A stretch of 64,000 nt of DNA, taken from positions 1 through 64,000 of the forward strand of contig JAPOQU010000063.1 of NCBI GenBank assembly GCA_026710545.1. The letters run 5' to 3'. The notes under the pieces were generated by a model. The model searched no databases, was not told the DNA's origin, and saw only the letters and a program-made list of their open reading frames with translations. Origin of the DNA: Gammaproteobacteria bacterium. Its GTDB lineage: Bacteria; Pseudomonadota; Gammaproteobacteria; Eutrophobiales; Eutrophobiaceae. Both the position numbers and the translations under genes were made by a program. Positions 25,607-34,767 of this stretch are shown here, piece by piece. Each line of letters begins with the position of its first letter. The stretch's first letter is position 1.

Positions 25607-26591
25607 AGGTTCTCCGGCTACGGCGCGCATCTTCCCGGGCAAGCACGTTGCCGGCGCCGACCTCGAATTGTTGCAGGGCTCGCATGATGGCAATCAGGCA
25701 GTCGTCGCGTAACTGCTCCAGTTCCTTCACCGTCCGCCCCGCGGCCTGTTGCCGGGTTCCGTCAGTCAGCTTGTCTATCAATTCATCGGTCAGTTCAGGC
25801 GCTTCCAGTTTTGTCCAGGGCAGCTTCAATGCCGGGCCGAACTGTTTCATAAAATCACGCATGCCGCCGTCGCCGCCAGCCATGTGGAAAGACAGGCAGG
25901 TACCCATGAAGGCCCAGCGCAGGCCCGGACCGTAGGTGATGGCTGCATCAAGTTCCCCGGTGCCGGCCACATCCTCGTTGACCAGGTGCAGGATTCCCCG
26001 CCACAGCGCCTCCTGCAGGCGGTCGGACAGGAACCCTGCTATTTCGCTGCGCACCCGCAACGGGCGCATACCCAGGTCCGTGTAGAATGCCACGGCGCGG
26101 TCAACGGCCTCAGGCGCGGTTTTCCTTCCACCCAGCACCTCCACCAGCGGCAGCAGGTACACCGGATTGAACGGGTGACCGACGACGACCCGTTCGGGCC
26201 GGTTGCAACCGGCCTGGAGATCGGACGGCAACAATCCGGAAGTACTGGAAGCAATGACAACGTCCGCGCCGGCGCAGGCATCTATCGCGGCGATCAGGTC
26301 GCGCTTCAATTGCAGTTGTTCCGGTGCGCTTTCCTGGATAAACTCGGCAACCGTGCAGGCCGCCTCCATCGATTCGGCATGACGCAGCCGTTCTATGCTT
26401 GCGCCAGGGTAGAGACCAAGTTTGCATAATGCCGGCCAGGCGTTCTCCAACGCGGCCCCCAACCTGTTCTGCCAGCCCGGTGCGGGGTCCCAGGCAACCA
26501 CGTTGAGACCGCGCGCCAGTATGCGTGCGGTCCAACCCGCGCCGATAACCCCGGTACCGATTACGGCTACGGTTTTAATATCCTGCGCCAT
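25605..26591 (-). CDS. cdhA: L-carnitine 3-dehydrogenase
   Basis: 328-residue NAD-dependent enzyme of the 3-hydroxyacyl-CoA dehydrogenase family that oxidises L-carnitine to 3-dehydrocarnitine. The Rossmann motif VIGTGVIGAGW (10-20), AWDPAPG, FIQESAPEQL, ASSTSGLLPSDLQ, VVGHPFNPVYLLPLVEVLGG and GPGLRWAFMG match known carnitine dehydrogenases. The size is that of the free enzyme, not the thioesterase-fused form. It follows the BKACE gene by 76 bases, the expected functional partner. The stop codon TAA is provided by the inverted repeat at 25552-25606. Confidence 0.92.
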   Translation of the reverse strand: MAQDIKTVAVIGTGVIGAGWTARILARGLNVVAWDPAPGWQNRLGAALENAWPALCKLGLYPGASIERLRHAESMEAACTVAEFIQESAPEQLQLKRDLIAAIDACAGADVVIASSTSGLLPSDLQAGCNRPERVVVGHPFNPVYLLPLVEVLGGRKTAPEAVDRAVAFYTDLGMRPLRVRSEIAGFLSDRLQEALWRGILHLVNEDVAGTGELDAAITYGPGLRWAFMGTCLSFHMAGGDGGMRDFMKQFGPALKLPWTKLEAPELTDELIDKLTDGTRQQAAGRTVKELEQLRDDCLIAIMRALQQFEVGAGNVLAREDARRSRRT

Positions 26592-26667
26592 CGGGCCTCA
26601 GCCAGGCTGCAACGGGCACCGCTCCCCCTGAATAAAGCTGAACGCGGCATGGTTAGCCGGTACCCTG

Positions 26668-27558
26668 TCAGCCACGTCTGACCAGGCCGAATTTCGCGCG
26701 CGTCTCCTCGGGACCCAGTATATGGGCGCCCATCAGTTCGATGATATTACGCGCCCGCTCTACCAGTTGCGCGTTACTGGCGAACACGCCTTTTTCCAGG
26801 TATAGATTATCTTCCAGGCCCACGCGCACGTTACCGCCGAGAATTACTGCCTGTGCCGCAAACGCCATCTGGTAGCGTCCCAGGGCGAAGGCAGTCCAGT
26901 TGGCGTCCGGCGGTAACTGGTCGACCGATGATTTAAGGACGCCAACATCCGCCGGCGCGCCCCAGGGTATGCCGTGACACAATTGAAACAACGGCGGGGG
27001 GTCCAGCAAGTCTTCCTTAAGCATCTGCAGCGCAAAACTCAGGTTGCCCGTATCGAAAATTTCCAGTTCCGGCTTCACGCCCAGTTCCCTGATGCGATTT
27101 GCGCCACGGCGCAACATGCCGGGCGTGGATACGTAGACCAGGCTACCGTCATCGAAGTTGAGTGAACCGCAATCCAGGGAGCAGATTTCCGGCAACAGTT
27201 CCTCCACGTGAGGCAGGCGGTCCATTGCGCCGACCAGGTCGGTGTCTTCTCCGAATTTCGTCGGCGCATCATCCGGCCCGATAATGAGGTCTCCACCCAT
27301 TCCCGCGGTAAGGTTGATCACCACGTCGGTGTCGGCAGAGCGAATACGATCGACCGTTTCACGGTAAAGAGCGACATCCCGCGCCCCCTTTCCAGTTTCG
27401 GGGTCGCGTACATGGCAGTGGACTATGGCCGCTCCGGCCCTGGCCGCATCGATGGCTGCCGCGGCTATCTGTTCCGGGGTAACCGGAAGCGCGGGATGTT
27501 TCCCGACCGTATCGCCGGCGCCGGTCACGGCACAGGTGATAACTACTTCAAAATTCAT
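26668..27558 (-). CDS. cdhC: 3-dehydrocarnitine-cleaving BKACE (DUF849) enzyme
   Basis: 296-residue beta-keto acid cleavage enzyme. In the dehydrocarnitine branch it condenses 3-dehydrocarnitine with acetyl-CoA and releases betainyl-CoA and acetoacetate. The zinc ligands His47 and His49 are seen in [13 protein letters not shown], and the third, a glutamate, in [25 protein letters not shown] and PFFQ-like central regions match the family. GGAGGG precedes ATG 27558. Its place next to the carnitine dehydrogenase and downstream of a CdhR-like regulator supports the substrate assignment. A betainyl-CoA thioesterase is not present in the window. Confidence 0.9.
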   Translation of the reverse strand: MNFEVVITCAVTGAGDTVGKHPALPVTPEQIAAAAIDAARAGAAIVHCHVRDPETGKGARDVALYRETVDRIRSADTDVVINLTAGMGGDLIIGPDDAPTKFGEDTDLVGAMDRLPHVEELLPEICSLDCGSLNFDDGSLVYVSTPGMLRRGANRIRELGVKPELEIFDTGNLSFALQMLKEDLLDPPPLFQLCHGIPWGAPADVGVLKSSVDQLPPDANWTAFALGRYQMAFAAQAVILGGNVRVGLEDNLYLEKGVFASNAQLVERARNIIELMGAHILGPEETRAKFGLVRRG

Positions 27559-27665
27559 TCATCAACCCTCCGGATACAGTGGTCACGCAGGTTATTGAAG
27601 CATGGCAGGTCTGCGGAAACCGGAGAAAAAACGACATGGATTTACCTGTTTTCGCAATCAGGTGC

Positions 27666-28625
27666 TTATGTTTCTGAATACCTGGCGCGCTCCTGGGTAG
27701 GCCGGAGCTTGAAGTGCTCGTGGTAACACTTACTGAAGTGCTGCAGGGATTTGAACCCGGTTTCTATAGCTATCCCGCGTACGGTCGTGCCGGTATGGCG
27801 CAGGAGATTGCGCGCGGCAATCAGCCGCAGCCTCAGGTAATACTGGCTTGGGGAATAATGAAAATACTGCTGAAACACACGCTCCAGTTGCCGGGTCGAT
27901 ACATTGAGATATTTGGCTATCTCCTCTACGAACAACGGCTCTGAAATATTATTGCGCATGAGCAGTACGGCCTCGTTCAGGTAATCAGGTGCGCCCGGGG
28001 CCTGGCTGCGCACCGATATATACTGGGGTTCACCGAGTTCCCTGATGCGGTCGATAGTGAACTGTTCGGAGATCGCGGAGGCCACCTCACGGTTGTAATC
28101 CCTGCGCACCAGGAACAGCATCATGTCCAGCGGTGCGGTGCCGCCGGCACAGGTATAACGGTGCCGGTCAATCTCGAACAGTTCGTCGGTCACTTTCAGT
28201 TGGGGAAATTCCTCGCGCAGACTGCCTATGTTTTCCCAGTGAATTGTGCAGCGATGATCGTTCAGTATGCCGGATTTTGCCAGCAGGTATGCCCCGGTAC
28301 ACAAGGCGCCCAGAGGCTTGCCGCCGGCCAGCCGCTGCAATGCCCTGCCCAGCGGCGGATTCCAGGAGTCCTTGACATGCACTCCTGCGCAAACGAATAA
28401 CATGTCAAGTTTTCTTGCCTGCTCAAACGGCAGGGTGGGATGGATTTCCAGGGCGGCGCTTGAGGACACCGGAGCATCGTCAAAAGTCAGGACGGACCAG
28501 CGATACAACTCCTGCTCGGAGGTTAAATTTGCCATGCGTAGCGTCTCGACCGCCGAGGAAAACGCTATCAGGGTAAAATTCGGCACCAGCAGGAAGCCGT
28601 AATGCAGTGGTTGTTTAGTAGCTAT
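27666..28625 (-). CDS. cdhR: GlxA-type AraC-family regulator, CdhR-like (apparent AUA start)
   Basis: Transcription activator with an N-terminal DJ-1/PfpI-like domain (LLVPNFTLIAFSSAVETLRMAN; GALCTGAYLLAKSGIL) and a C-terminal double helix-turn-helix (LFVEEIAKYLNVSTRQLERVF; VRGIAIETGFKSLQHFSKCY). In pseudomonads CdhR activates carnitine dehydrogenase genes, and the context here is equivalent. The first recognisable start codon, GTG 28586, would delete the first beta-strand. The frame extends upstream to an in-frame stop at 28643-28641. GGAGGT stands six bases before ATA 28625, so ATA is the likely start, giving 319 residues. It begins 15 bases after the BCCT gene's stop. Confidence 0.85.
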   Translation of the reverse strand: MATKQPLHYGFLLVPNFTLIAFSSAVETLRMANLTSEQELYRWSVLTFDDAPVSSSAALEIHPTLPFEQARKLDMLFVCAGVHVKDSWNPPLGRALQRLAGGKPLGALCTGAYLLAKSGILNDHRCTIHWENIGSLREEFPQLKVTDELFEIDRHRYTCAGGTAPLDMMLFLVRRDYNREVASAISEQFTIDRIRELGEPQYISVRSQAPGAPDYLNEAVLLMRNNISEPLFVEEIAKYLNVSTRQLERVFQQYFHYSPSQYYLRLRLIAARNLLRHTGTTVRGIAIETGFKSLQHFSKCYHEHFKLRPTQERARYSET

Positions 28626-28640
28626 CGCCCTACCTCCGGG

Positions 28641-30230
28641 TTAAACCTCGCGCACCTCCGTACTGCCGTCCGGCCCTTGTTCAAGCGCGTAATTCGCCGG
28701 TCGGAGTATTTTACCAAAATCCTTGCGCAGCCATTTGAATAAGGATACCTGAAGGATCACCAGAACCGGGATCAACGGCAATGCGGCAATCACCGTTGAC
28801 GTCTGTACGGTCTTCAAGCCGCCGGCCGCGATCAGCCCGACCGCTATAATGGCAAGGGCAAAGGCCCAGGCAAAGCGGTTCCAGCGAGCCGGTTGTCCCT
28901 CGCCGGTCAGGTTCCTGGTACTCATGCTGGACAGTACGTAAGCGGCAGAGTCCAGCGTCGTGGCAAGGAAAATAATGCACAGGAGGGTAAATATGAACAC
29001 CGTAATCCCCCCTCCCGGAAGGCTGCTGACGATGGTAACGACAGCAGCAGGGATACCTGAATCGTTCAGCACCGAGGATATGTCCAGAGTTCCACTCATC
29101 TCCATATCCAGGGAATAGCCGCCGGCAATCGCAAAAAAGGCCATGCAACCGATGCTCCCCCATATTACCTGGCCGATGATGACCTCCCTGATGGTGCGTC
29201 CCCTGGAGATGCGCGCCACGAACAGCCCGACCATCGGCGCATAGGCAATCCACCAGCCCCAGTAGAATACCGTCCAATCCTCCGGGAAGCCGCTTTTTAC
29301 AACCGGGTCCATCCAGAAACTCATGCGGAACAGGTTGTCCAGCATCAGGCCGAAACTGTTCACGGACATGCTCAGGATGAATACGGTCGGACCGGCAACC
29401 AGCACGAAGACAAGGAAAAGGATAGCGAACACTGCGTTTGTGTCGGCGAGTATACGGATACCCTTCTCCAGCCCCAGGTATACGCTTGTCGCAAAGACTG
29501 CCGTCCACACCACCAGGACGCCGAATTGCAGCATGGGCGTATCCTGCAGGGAAAAACTATCGGCGACAAGCGCGGAGACCAGGGGAAGACCCAGCCCCAG
29601 GCTGGTGCCGGCACCGCCGATGATGGCAATTATCACAATCACATCGACTCCGGTACCGAGCCAGCCGGCACTCTGCCTGCCGAGCAATCCGGCGCTTGCG
29701 GTACTGATCCTGCAGAAAGGCTGTTTCCGGACGTACATGGAATAGGCAATCGGCAACGCCGGCAGCGCGTAGATCGCCCAGGGAACTATCGACCAGTGGT
29801 ACTGGCCGTACATGTGCGCCCACTCGGCTGCCTCCGGCGTACCCGCCTCGACTCCGAACGGGGGCGATTGCAGATAAAAGATCGGTTCGATAAATGCCCA
29901 GTTGGTCAGGCCAATGCCTATCCCCACGGTAAACATCATGGCGATCCAGCTTGGTGTCGAAAACTCGGGGGGCTCGCCGGGAGCGCCCAGGAGCACCCGT
30001 CCGTAACGGCTGAACGCCAGCCAGACAAGTACCGCGATGGCGCTGAAACCCACCAGGAGATACAACCAGCCGAAATAGCCGGTCACTACCTGCAAGGCAT
30101 CGCCGAGTAGCAACCTGGCATAGTCGGGCTTCAGGACCAGCAATACACCGATGAGCATAACCAGGAAAAAGGTCGGCAGGAAAACCTTTTTATCCAGGGA
30201 CGGCTGTGGGGATGGTGAGTCCATGTTCAC
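28641..30230 (-). CDS. BCCT-family transporter, probable carnitine/betaine (1)
   Basis: 529-residue integral membrane transporter of the betaine/carnitine/choline family with about 12 hydrophobic segments. The glycine-rich motif reads GIGIGLTNWAF, differing from the GMGIGLMF of sodium-coupled betaine carriers. The tryptophan-rich segment FYWGWWIAYAPMVGLFVARISRGRTIRE is diagnostic of the family. It lies 36 bases after a second BCCT gene and just before the CdhR-like regulator, in the operon leading to carnitine dehydrogenase. Carnitine, betaine or choline are all possible. Two divergent BCCT copies suggest separate substrates or coupling modes. Confidence 0.9.
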   Translation of the reverse strand: MNMDSPSPQPSLDKKVFLPTFFLVMLIGVLLVLKPDYARLLLGDALQVVTGYFGWLYLLVGFSAIAVLVWLAFSRYGRVLLGAPGEPPEFSTPSWIAMMFTVGIGIGLTNWAFIEPIFYLQSPPFGVEAGTPEAAEWAHMYGQYHWSIVPWAIYALPALPIAYSMYVRKQPFCRISTASAGLLGRQSAGWLGTGVDVIVIIAIIGGAGTSLGLGLPLVSALVADSFSLQDTPMLQFGVLVVWTAVFATSVYLGLEKGIRILADTNAVFAILFLVFVLVAGPTVFILSMSVNSFGLMLDNLFRMSFWMDPVVKSGFPEDWTVFYWGWWIAYAPMVGLFVARISRGRTIREVIIGQVIWGSIGCMAFFAIAGGYSLDMEMSGTLDISSVLNDSGIPAAVVTIVSSLPGGGITVFIFTLLCIIFLATTLDSAAYVLSSMSTRNLTGEGQPARWNRFAWAFALAIIAVGLIAAGGLKTVQTSTVIAALPLIPVLVILQVSLFKWLRKDFGKILRPANYALEQGPDGSTEVREV

Positions 30231-30266
30231 TTGATATCCGGAAATTAAGCCTGTCAGAGCATATCA

Positions 30267-31757
30267 TTAGTTCGCTTCGGACAACAGACCCAGGATCAGG
30301 CACAGGCAGGACAGGAGCAGTACCAGGGTGAACGGTACGGCCATGGTGATGGTGCCGGCCTGCAACGCGCTCAGGGCATCGCTGCCGCCGCCGATGAGCA
30401 AGGCTGCCGCGATAAATCCCAGCAGGACGGCCCAGAACGCGCGCTGGTAACGGGGAGTGTCCAGTTTGCCGCCGGCAGTGATTATGTCTATGACCAGGGA
30501 GCCGGAATCGGCTGAGGTAATAAAAAAAGTCAACACCAGGACCACGGCCAGCAATGATGCAAGGATGGTAAACGGCAGGTTTTCCAACATATGGAACAAT
30601 GCCAGGGAAGGGTCGGTGAGACCGCCTGCCAGTGCGCCGATGCCCTGTTGCGCCTGGTCCAGGGCAATGCCGCCAAAGACTGACATCCAGATGGCGCTGA
30701 CCAGTGTCGGCAACAGCAACACGGCCGTTACAAATTCCCTAACGCTGCGCCCCCTGGAAATGCGCGCGATAAATACGCCGACAAAAGGCGACCAGGATAT
30801 CCACCAGGCCCAGTAAAACACGGTCCAGCTCTTGTACCACGCCTCATCATCACGGCCCACCCAATCACTCAGGGGGAGGAAGTGCGCCAGGTAGTATGAA
30901 AGGTTCTCGCCGATGCCGAACACGGTCGCCAGGGTGGGGCCGGCGCATATAACGAAAACCAGGAGCAGCAGGGCAGCCAGGATATTGAAGTTACTCAGTA
31001 CCCTGACGCCGCGGTCCAGCCCGCGTACGACCGAAACGATGGCGATTGCCGTGATCACCGCGATAAGCAATAACTGGGTCGTCAAGCCGTTGTCCACACC
31101 AAACACGGAATGCAGTCCCCCAGTGGCCTGTTTCGCACCCAGGCCGAGAGAGGTTGCCAGGCCGAATATGGTTGCGAACACAGCCACAACGTCTATGATA
31201 TGGCCCGGCCAGCGCCAGCATTGCTCGCCGAACAACGGGTAGAAGATGGACCGGGTCGCCAGCGGCAGGCCCTTATTGAATGAAAAGAAGGCAAGGGACA
31301 ATGCCACCACGGCAAAGATGGCCCAGGGATGCAGCCCCCAGTGATATAACGCCGCTCCCATTGCCGCGGCCGCGGCTTCGGGCGAATGGGGCGCTACGTT
31401 CAACGGCGTTCCCGACCAGTTCGTATAGTAAGCAACCGGTTCGGCCACGCACCAGAACATCAGGCCGATACCCATCCCGGCCGCAAACAGCATGGAAAAC
31501 CAGGACAGCCTGGAAAACTCCGGTTCCGCATCGGGACCGCCAAGGCGCACTTTCCCGAACGGCAGCACGATCAGCAGCAGGCAGAATAAAACAAAGAAAT
31601 TGCCGGAAATCATTACCAGCCAGTGGAAGTTATCGATGGACCAGTTCTTTGCCCGGTCAAGAATGACATTCGCGTCCTGCGGAAACGCCAGTACCCCGAT
31701 AACAAAAGCCACGGTGAGAAATGCGGTGATGAAAAATACCGGATTGTGCAGTTCCAT
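30267..31757 (-). CDS. BCCT-family transporter, probable betaine/carnitine (2)
   Basis: BCCT transporter of 496 residues from ATG 31757 (MELHNPVFFITAFL). It carries the canonical AAGMGIGLMFWCVAEP glycine motif of sodium-coupled betaine carriers and FYWAWWISWSPFVGVFIARISRGRSVREF. Upstream codons continue open to 31883 but code for no hydrophobic or conserved sequence, so the later start is preferred despite a poor ribosome-binding site. It heads the minus-strand carnitine operon and diverges from an MFS gene at 32023. Confidence 0.88.
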   Translation of the reverse strand: MELHNPVFFITAFLTVAFVIGVLAFPQDANVILDRAKNWSIDNFHWLVMISGNFFVLFCLLLIVLPFGKVRLGGPDAEPEFSRLSWFSMLFAAGMGIGLMFWCVAEPVAYYTNWSGTPLNVAPHSPEAAAAAMGAALYHWGLHPWAIFAVVALSLAFFSFNKGLPLATRSIFYPLFGEQCWRWPGHIIDVVAVFATIFGLATSLGLGAKQATGGLHSVFGVDNGLTTQLLLIAVITAIAIVSVVRGLDRGVRVLSNFNILAALLLLVFVICAGPTLATVFGIGENLSYYLAHFLPLSDWVGRDDEAWYKSWTVFYWAWWISWSPFVGVFIARISRGRSVREFVTAVLLLPTLVSAIWMSVFGGIALDQAQQGIGALAGGLTDPSLALFHMLENLPFTILASLLAVVLVLTFFITSADSGSLVIDIITAGGKLDTPRYQRAFWAVLLGFIAAALLIGGGSDALSALQAGTITMAVPFTLVLLLSCLCLILGLLSEAN

Positions 31758-32022
31758 CCTGAGGATGCGGACGTTGTCCCGGCCGACCCTGTACGAGCTC
31801 TGGTAGTGATTGCTGGATTGCACTATATATCTGATTGAGCAAAGTTTTTCTGCTATCACACTATAACCCGGAAGAGCAGGCAAAGCTATGCATCAATTGC
31901 ACTTGACTATCTGTAAAATTAGCGGACAATCGCGCCACCTGCTGGTAACCAGGCTATCCCTGAAATTACGAGGCTCAGACATCGATCACCTGTTCACACG
32001 CTTGAAGTAACCGGATCAGAAC

Positions 32023-33297
32023 ATGAAAACACCACAGATTTTACCCGTCTGGAGCCTGCTGTTCGGCGTGGCCTTGATTTCCGTCTGCAGCGGCATGCAG
32101 GGTACATTGCTGGGGCTGCGGGCCTCCCTGGAAGACTTTGCGGTGGATACAATCGGACTGATCATGTCCGCCTATTACCTGGGTTTTCTCCTGGGCGCCC
32201 GCGTTGTGCCCAAGTGGGTAAGACAGGTGGGACATATCCGCGTCTTTGCCGCGCTGGGGTCAATCGCATCCGTAGTCATCCTGCTGCACTCTGCCATCGT
32301 TGACCCGGCGATGTGGTTCGGGTTCCGCGCGTTGACCGGCTTTTGCCTGTCCGGCCTGTTCATGGTCTCGGAAAGCTGGCTGAACGCGATCACCGGCAAT
32401 GACAATCGCGGCCGTCTGCTGGCCGCCTACATGTTCACCATCACATTGGGGTTCACCGGCGGACAATTCCTGATAAACCTGGCTTCCCCGCTGGGTTTCG
32501 AGTTGTTTATCCTTGCCTCAGTCATCCTGTCCATTGCAATCGTACCCTTATTGCTGAGTAATATTTCCGCCCCTGCAATCGCCTACGCGGAACACCTGGA
32601 ACTGGGGAGGTTGATCAGGCTGACTCCCCTGGGAGCCATGGGCGTCTTTGTCCAGGGTCTTAGCTTCGGCGCAGTGATGTGGTTGACCGCGGTATTCGGC
32701 AAGCAGAGCGGTTTTTCCGTTGCCGAAAGCGCCTTGCTGGTAGGCACCCTGATGTTCGGGGGATTGGCGCTGTTGCTGCCGGTCGGCGGCTTGTCGGACC
32801 GCCAGGAACGCCGTCATACCCTGCTGTTATTGTCAGTCCTGGCTGCCGGCGCAAGCCTGCTCGTGCCGTTTGCCGCACGCATGGGCAACCTGTGGCTGCT
32901 GGCCGTCCTGTTGTTCCTGGTGGGCGGTGTGGTCCTGTGTTTTTATTCGGTGTCCCTGTCCCATATCAACGACCACGTACGCAACGAACAAATCCTGTCG
33001 GCCAGCGGCAGCATTATTTTTATCAACGGGATCGGCGGGTTGTCAGGCCCCATACTCAGTACCCAGGTGATGAAGTTCTTCGGTCCGGGCAGCCTGTATT
33101 ACTTCGTGGCCCTGGTTTACCTGTTCATGGCGCTGTTCACCCTGTACCGGATGTCGGTGCGCGCGCCGATTACCGCCGAGGAGCAATCCCACGGCATGGC
33201 GGTCATGTTGCAGACCTCACAGGTCATCGTGGCCGAGGCGATGGATGAAACGGACCTGGGCGACCCGCTGGCGCCGGAACAGGAGCAAGGCGCCTGA
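32023..33297 (+). CDS. MFS transporter (YcaD-like)
   Basis: 424-residue major facilitator with twelve likely membrane helices. The first half contains SAYYLGFLLGARVVPKWVRQVGHIRVFAALG, a cytoplasmic loop 2-3 signature, and RALTGFCLSGLFMVSESWLN, resembling the YcaD/UMF group. The C-terminal 45 residues are acidic and hydrophilic. Substrate and direction are unknown. The gene is monocistronic, diverging from the BCCT operon and converging on the sox operon's last gene. Confidence 0.82.
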   Translation: MKTPQILPVWSLLFGVALISVCSGMQGTLLGLRASLEDFAVDTIGLIMSAYYLGFLLGARVVPKWVRQVGHIRVFAALGSIASVVILLHSAIVDPAMWFGFRALTGFCLSGLFMVSESWLNAITGNDNRGRLLAAYMFTITLGFTGGQFLINLASPLGFELFILASVILSIAIVPLLLSNISAPAIAYAEHLELGRLIRLTPLGAMGVFVQGLSFGAVMWLTAVFGKQSGFSVAESALLVGTLMFGGLALLLPVGGLSDRQERRHTLLLLSVLAAGASLLVPFAARMGNLWLLAVLLFLVGGVVLCFYSVSLSHINDHVRNEQILSASGSIIFINGIGGLSGPILSTQVMKFFGPGSLYYFVALVYLFMALFTLYRMSVRAPITAEEQSHGMAVMLQTSQVIVAEAMDETDLGDPLAPEQEQGA

Positions 33298-33307
33298 CGC
33301 GGGGGGA

Positions 33308-33328
33308 GGACGGAATTCAATTCCGTCC
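33308..33328. repeat. GGACGGAATT palindrome at convergent gene ends
   Basis: Variant of the dispersed palindrome with a GGACGGAATT half-site. It begins ten bases after the MFS stop and contains the TGA stop (33317-33319) of the convergent TupA-like gene, whose terminal Arg-Gly-Arg-Asn it encodes. Confidence 0.82.
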
Positions 33329-34132
33329 CCGTATCCTTATAACATCGGGTATGAAGAGTTGCTCGCCTGATATCCTGAATTCACGAATAATACGCTGCCC
33401 CTGCTCTCCCCGGATGAAGTCCGCGTATTTCTGCGCCAGCGCCGTTTGGACATGGGGATGTTTTTCGGGATTAATGAGGATAACGTGGTACGAATTGCGT
33501 AGTTCCGCCGCGCCTTGATGGACGATATCCAGGTCTGTCTTGCCTTTAAATGCCAGGTACGTGCCCCTGTCGGTCAGCGTGTACGCCTGCCTGTCATCGG
33601 CGATCTTCAAAACGGCGCCCATTCCCTGGCCGACAGACAGGTACCATTCCCCTTCCGGCCTGATCCGGGCCGCCTGCCAGAGAGCCATTTCCTTCTTGTG
33701 GGTTCCTGAATCATCCCCTCTTGAAATAAAACCGGCAGCGGATTGTGTAATCCGGGTCATGGCATCTGCCGGGGAATTCGCCGCGGCCACGCCAGCCGGA
33801 TCCGCGGCCGGGCCGACCAGCACAAAATCGTTGTGCATGACAGGCAGACGTTCTACGCCATAGCCGCTCTCCATGAACTCCTGTTCCGCTGCCGGGGCAT
33901 GGACCATGACCAGGTCCACGTCGCCGTTCTCAGCCAGGCGCAAGGCCTTGCCGGTGCCGACGGCGATCACGTCCACCGTGACGTTGTACTGCTCTTCAAA
34001 AGGCGGGTGCAGCAGGGACAGCAGGCCCGAGTTTTCCGTGCTGGTGGTCGTGGCCAACCTTAACCTGTCCTGGGCAAATACAGTGCTGGACAATAAAACT
34101 GCCGCCAGTAGTGAATACAAAACTCTACTCAT
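33317..34132 (-). CDS. Periplasmic TupA-like oxyanion-binding protein
   Basis: 271-residue solute-binding protein with a signal peptide (MSRVLYSLLAAVLLSSTVFA-QD). LRLATTTSTENSGLLSLL and ISRGDDSGTHKKEMALW are typical of tungstate-binding TupA proteins. ATG 34132 lies two bases after the soxG stop and is preferred to a GTG-like extension into soxG. It is an orphan: no TupB permease or TupC ATPase is adjacent. Location at the end of the sarcosine oxidase operon is unexplained. Tungstate, molybdate or another small anion are candidates. Confidence 0.85.
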   Translation of the reverse strand: MSRVLYSLLAAVLLSSTVFAQDRLRLATTTSTENSGLLSLLHPPFEEQYNVTVDVIAVGTGKALRLAENGDVDLVMVHAPAAEQEFMESGYGVERLPVMHNDFVLVGPAADPAGVAAANSPADAMTRITQSAAGFISRGDDSGTHKKEMALWQAARIRPEGEWYLSVGQGMGAVLKIADDRQAYTLTDRGTYLAFKGKTDLDIVHQGAAELRNSYHVILINPEKHPHVQTALAQKYADFIRGEQGQRIIREFRISGEQLFIPDVIRIRGRN

Positions 34133-34134
34133 TG

Positions 34135-34767
34135 TTACATTGCCCCGGCGCCACTGTAGTGCAGCCACAGGGCCGCGTATTCGGCGAAACTGCGGCGGAC
34201 GATGATATCGAAGGTTGGAGTGTTATCGACCTGGGCTATCAGCATGGACGTTTTTGCCAGGGTGGTCTGTGCGCATTGGCCCACTTTGAACGCGCGCGGG
34301 TGAAGGTCCAGGGTACAGCCTTTCGCCAGTACCTTCCGTGCCTGGCTGCCGCGCAGGCGGAGTAAAATCTGTCCACCCGTCACATCGACCAGGGAGTGGC
34401 ATTGCCCGGACAGGCTTTTCCCCAGTTGTTCCGCTTTGCCGTTTTCCTTGCCTGGCCCGGTGACCAGCAACCACTCATCGGGACCCAGCCAGAATATTGT
34501 ATGAGACGACGTGGGTGAAGGGGACGGATTTGAAATCCGTCCCCGTTGTGTGGATGCCGTAAATGTATTGGCAATGGTGGGCAGGGGCTGTCCGAGCGTT
34601 GCCTGCACCGCCTGCAGAAACTGTTCATCCCCGGGGTCGCCGCGCAGGTTCAGGTAACCGTGGTCGGGATGTATTTCCAGTTGCATGCCCGGGTGATCCG
34701 GACCAGGAGCAATCCTCCCATTCAGGAAAGAGGCCAGTGCGTGCCGTCTTTGCGGTCTATGAGGCAT
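34135..34767 (-). CDS. soxG: Sarcosine oxidase gamma subunit (repeat-encoded insert)
   Basis: 210-residue small subunit of heterotetrameric sarcosine oxidase. FWLGPDEWLLV, SLVDVTGGQILLRLRG and the C-terminal FDIIVRRSFAEYAALWL fit SoxG. ATG 34767 overlaps the soxA stop by 11 bases with GGAG upstream. About residues 75-83 (RGRISNPSP) are translated from a complete copy of the 25-bp dispersed palindrome at 34520-34544, in frame, in a region that is normally a short loop. The protein otherwise looks intact, so function is probably retained. Confidence 0.88.
   Translation of the reverse strand: MPHRPQRRHALASFLNGRIAPGPDHPGMQLEIHPDHGYLNLRGDPGDEQFLQAVQATLGQPLPTIANTFTASTQRGRISNPSPSPTSSHTIFWLGPDEWLLVTGPGKENGKAEQLGKSLSGQCHSLVDVTGGQILLRLRGSQARKVLAKGCTLDLHPRAFKVGQCAQTTLAKTSMLIAQVDNTPTFDIIVRRSFAEYAALWLHYSGAGAM
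34520..34544. repeat. Palindromic repeat inside soxG
   Basis: Complete 25-bp palindrome identical to those at 9721 and 13779, translated in soxG as part of QRGRISNPSP. Confidence 0.92.
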
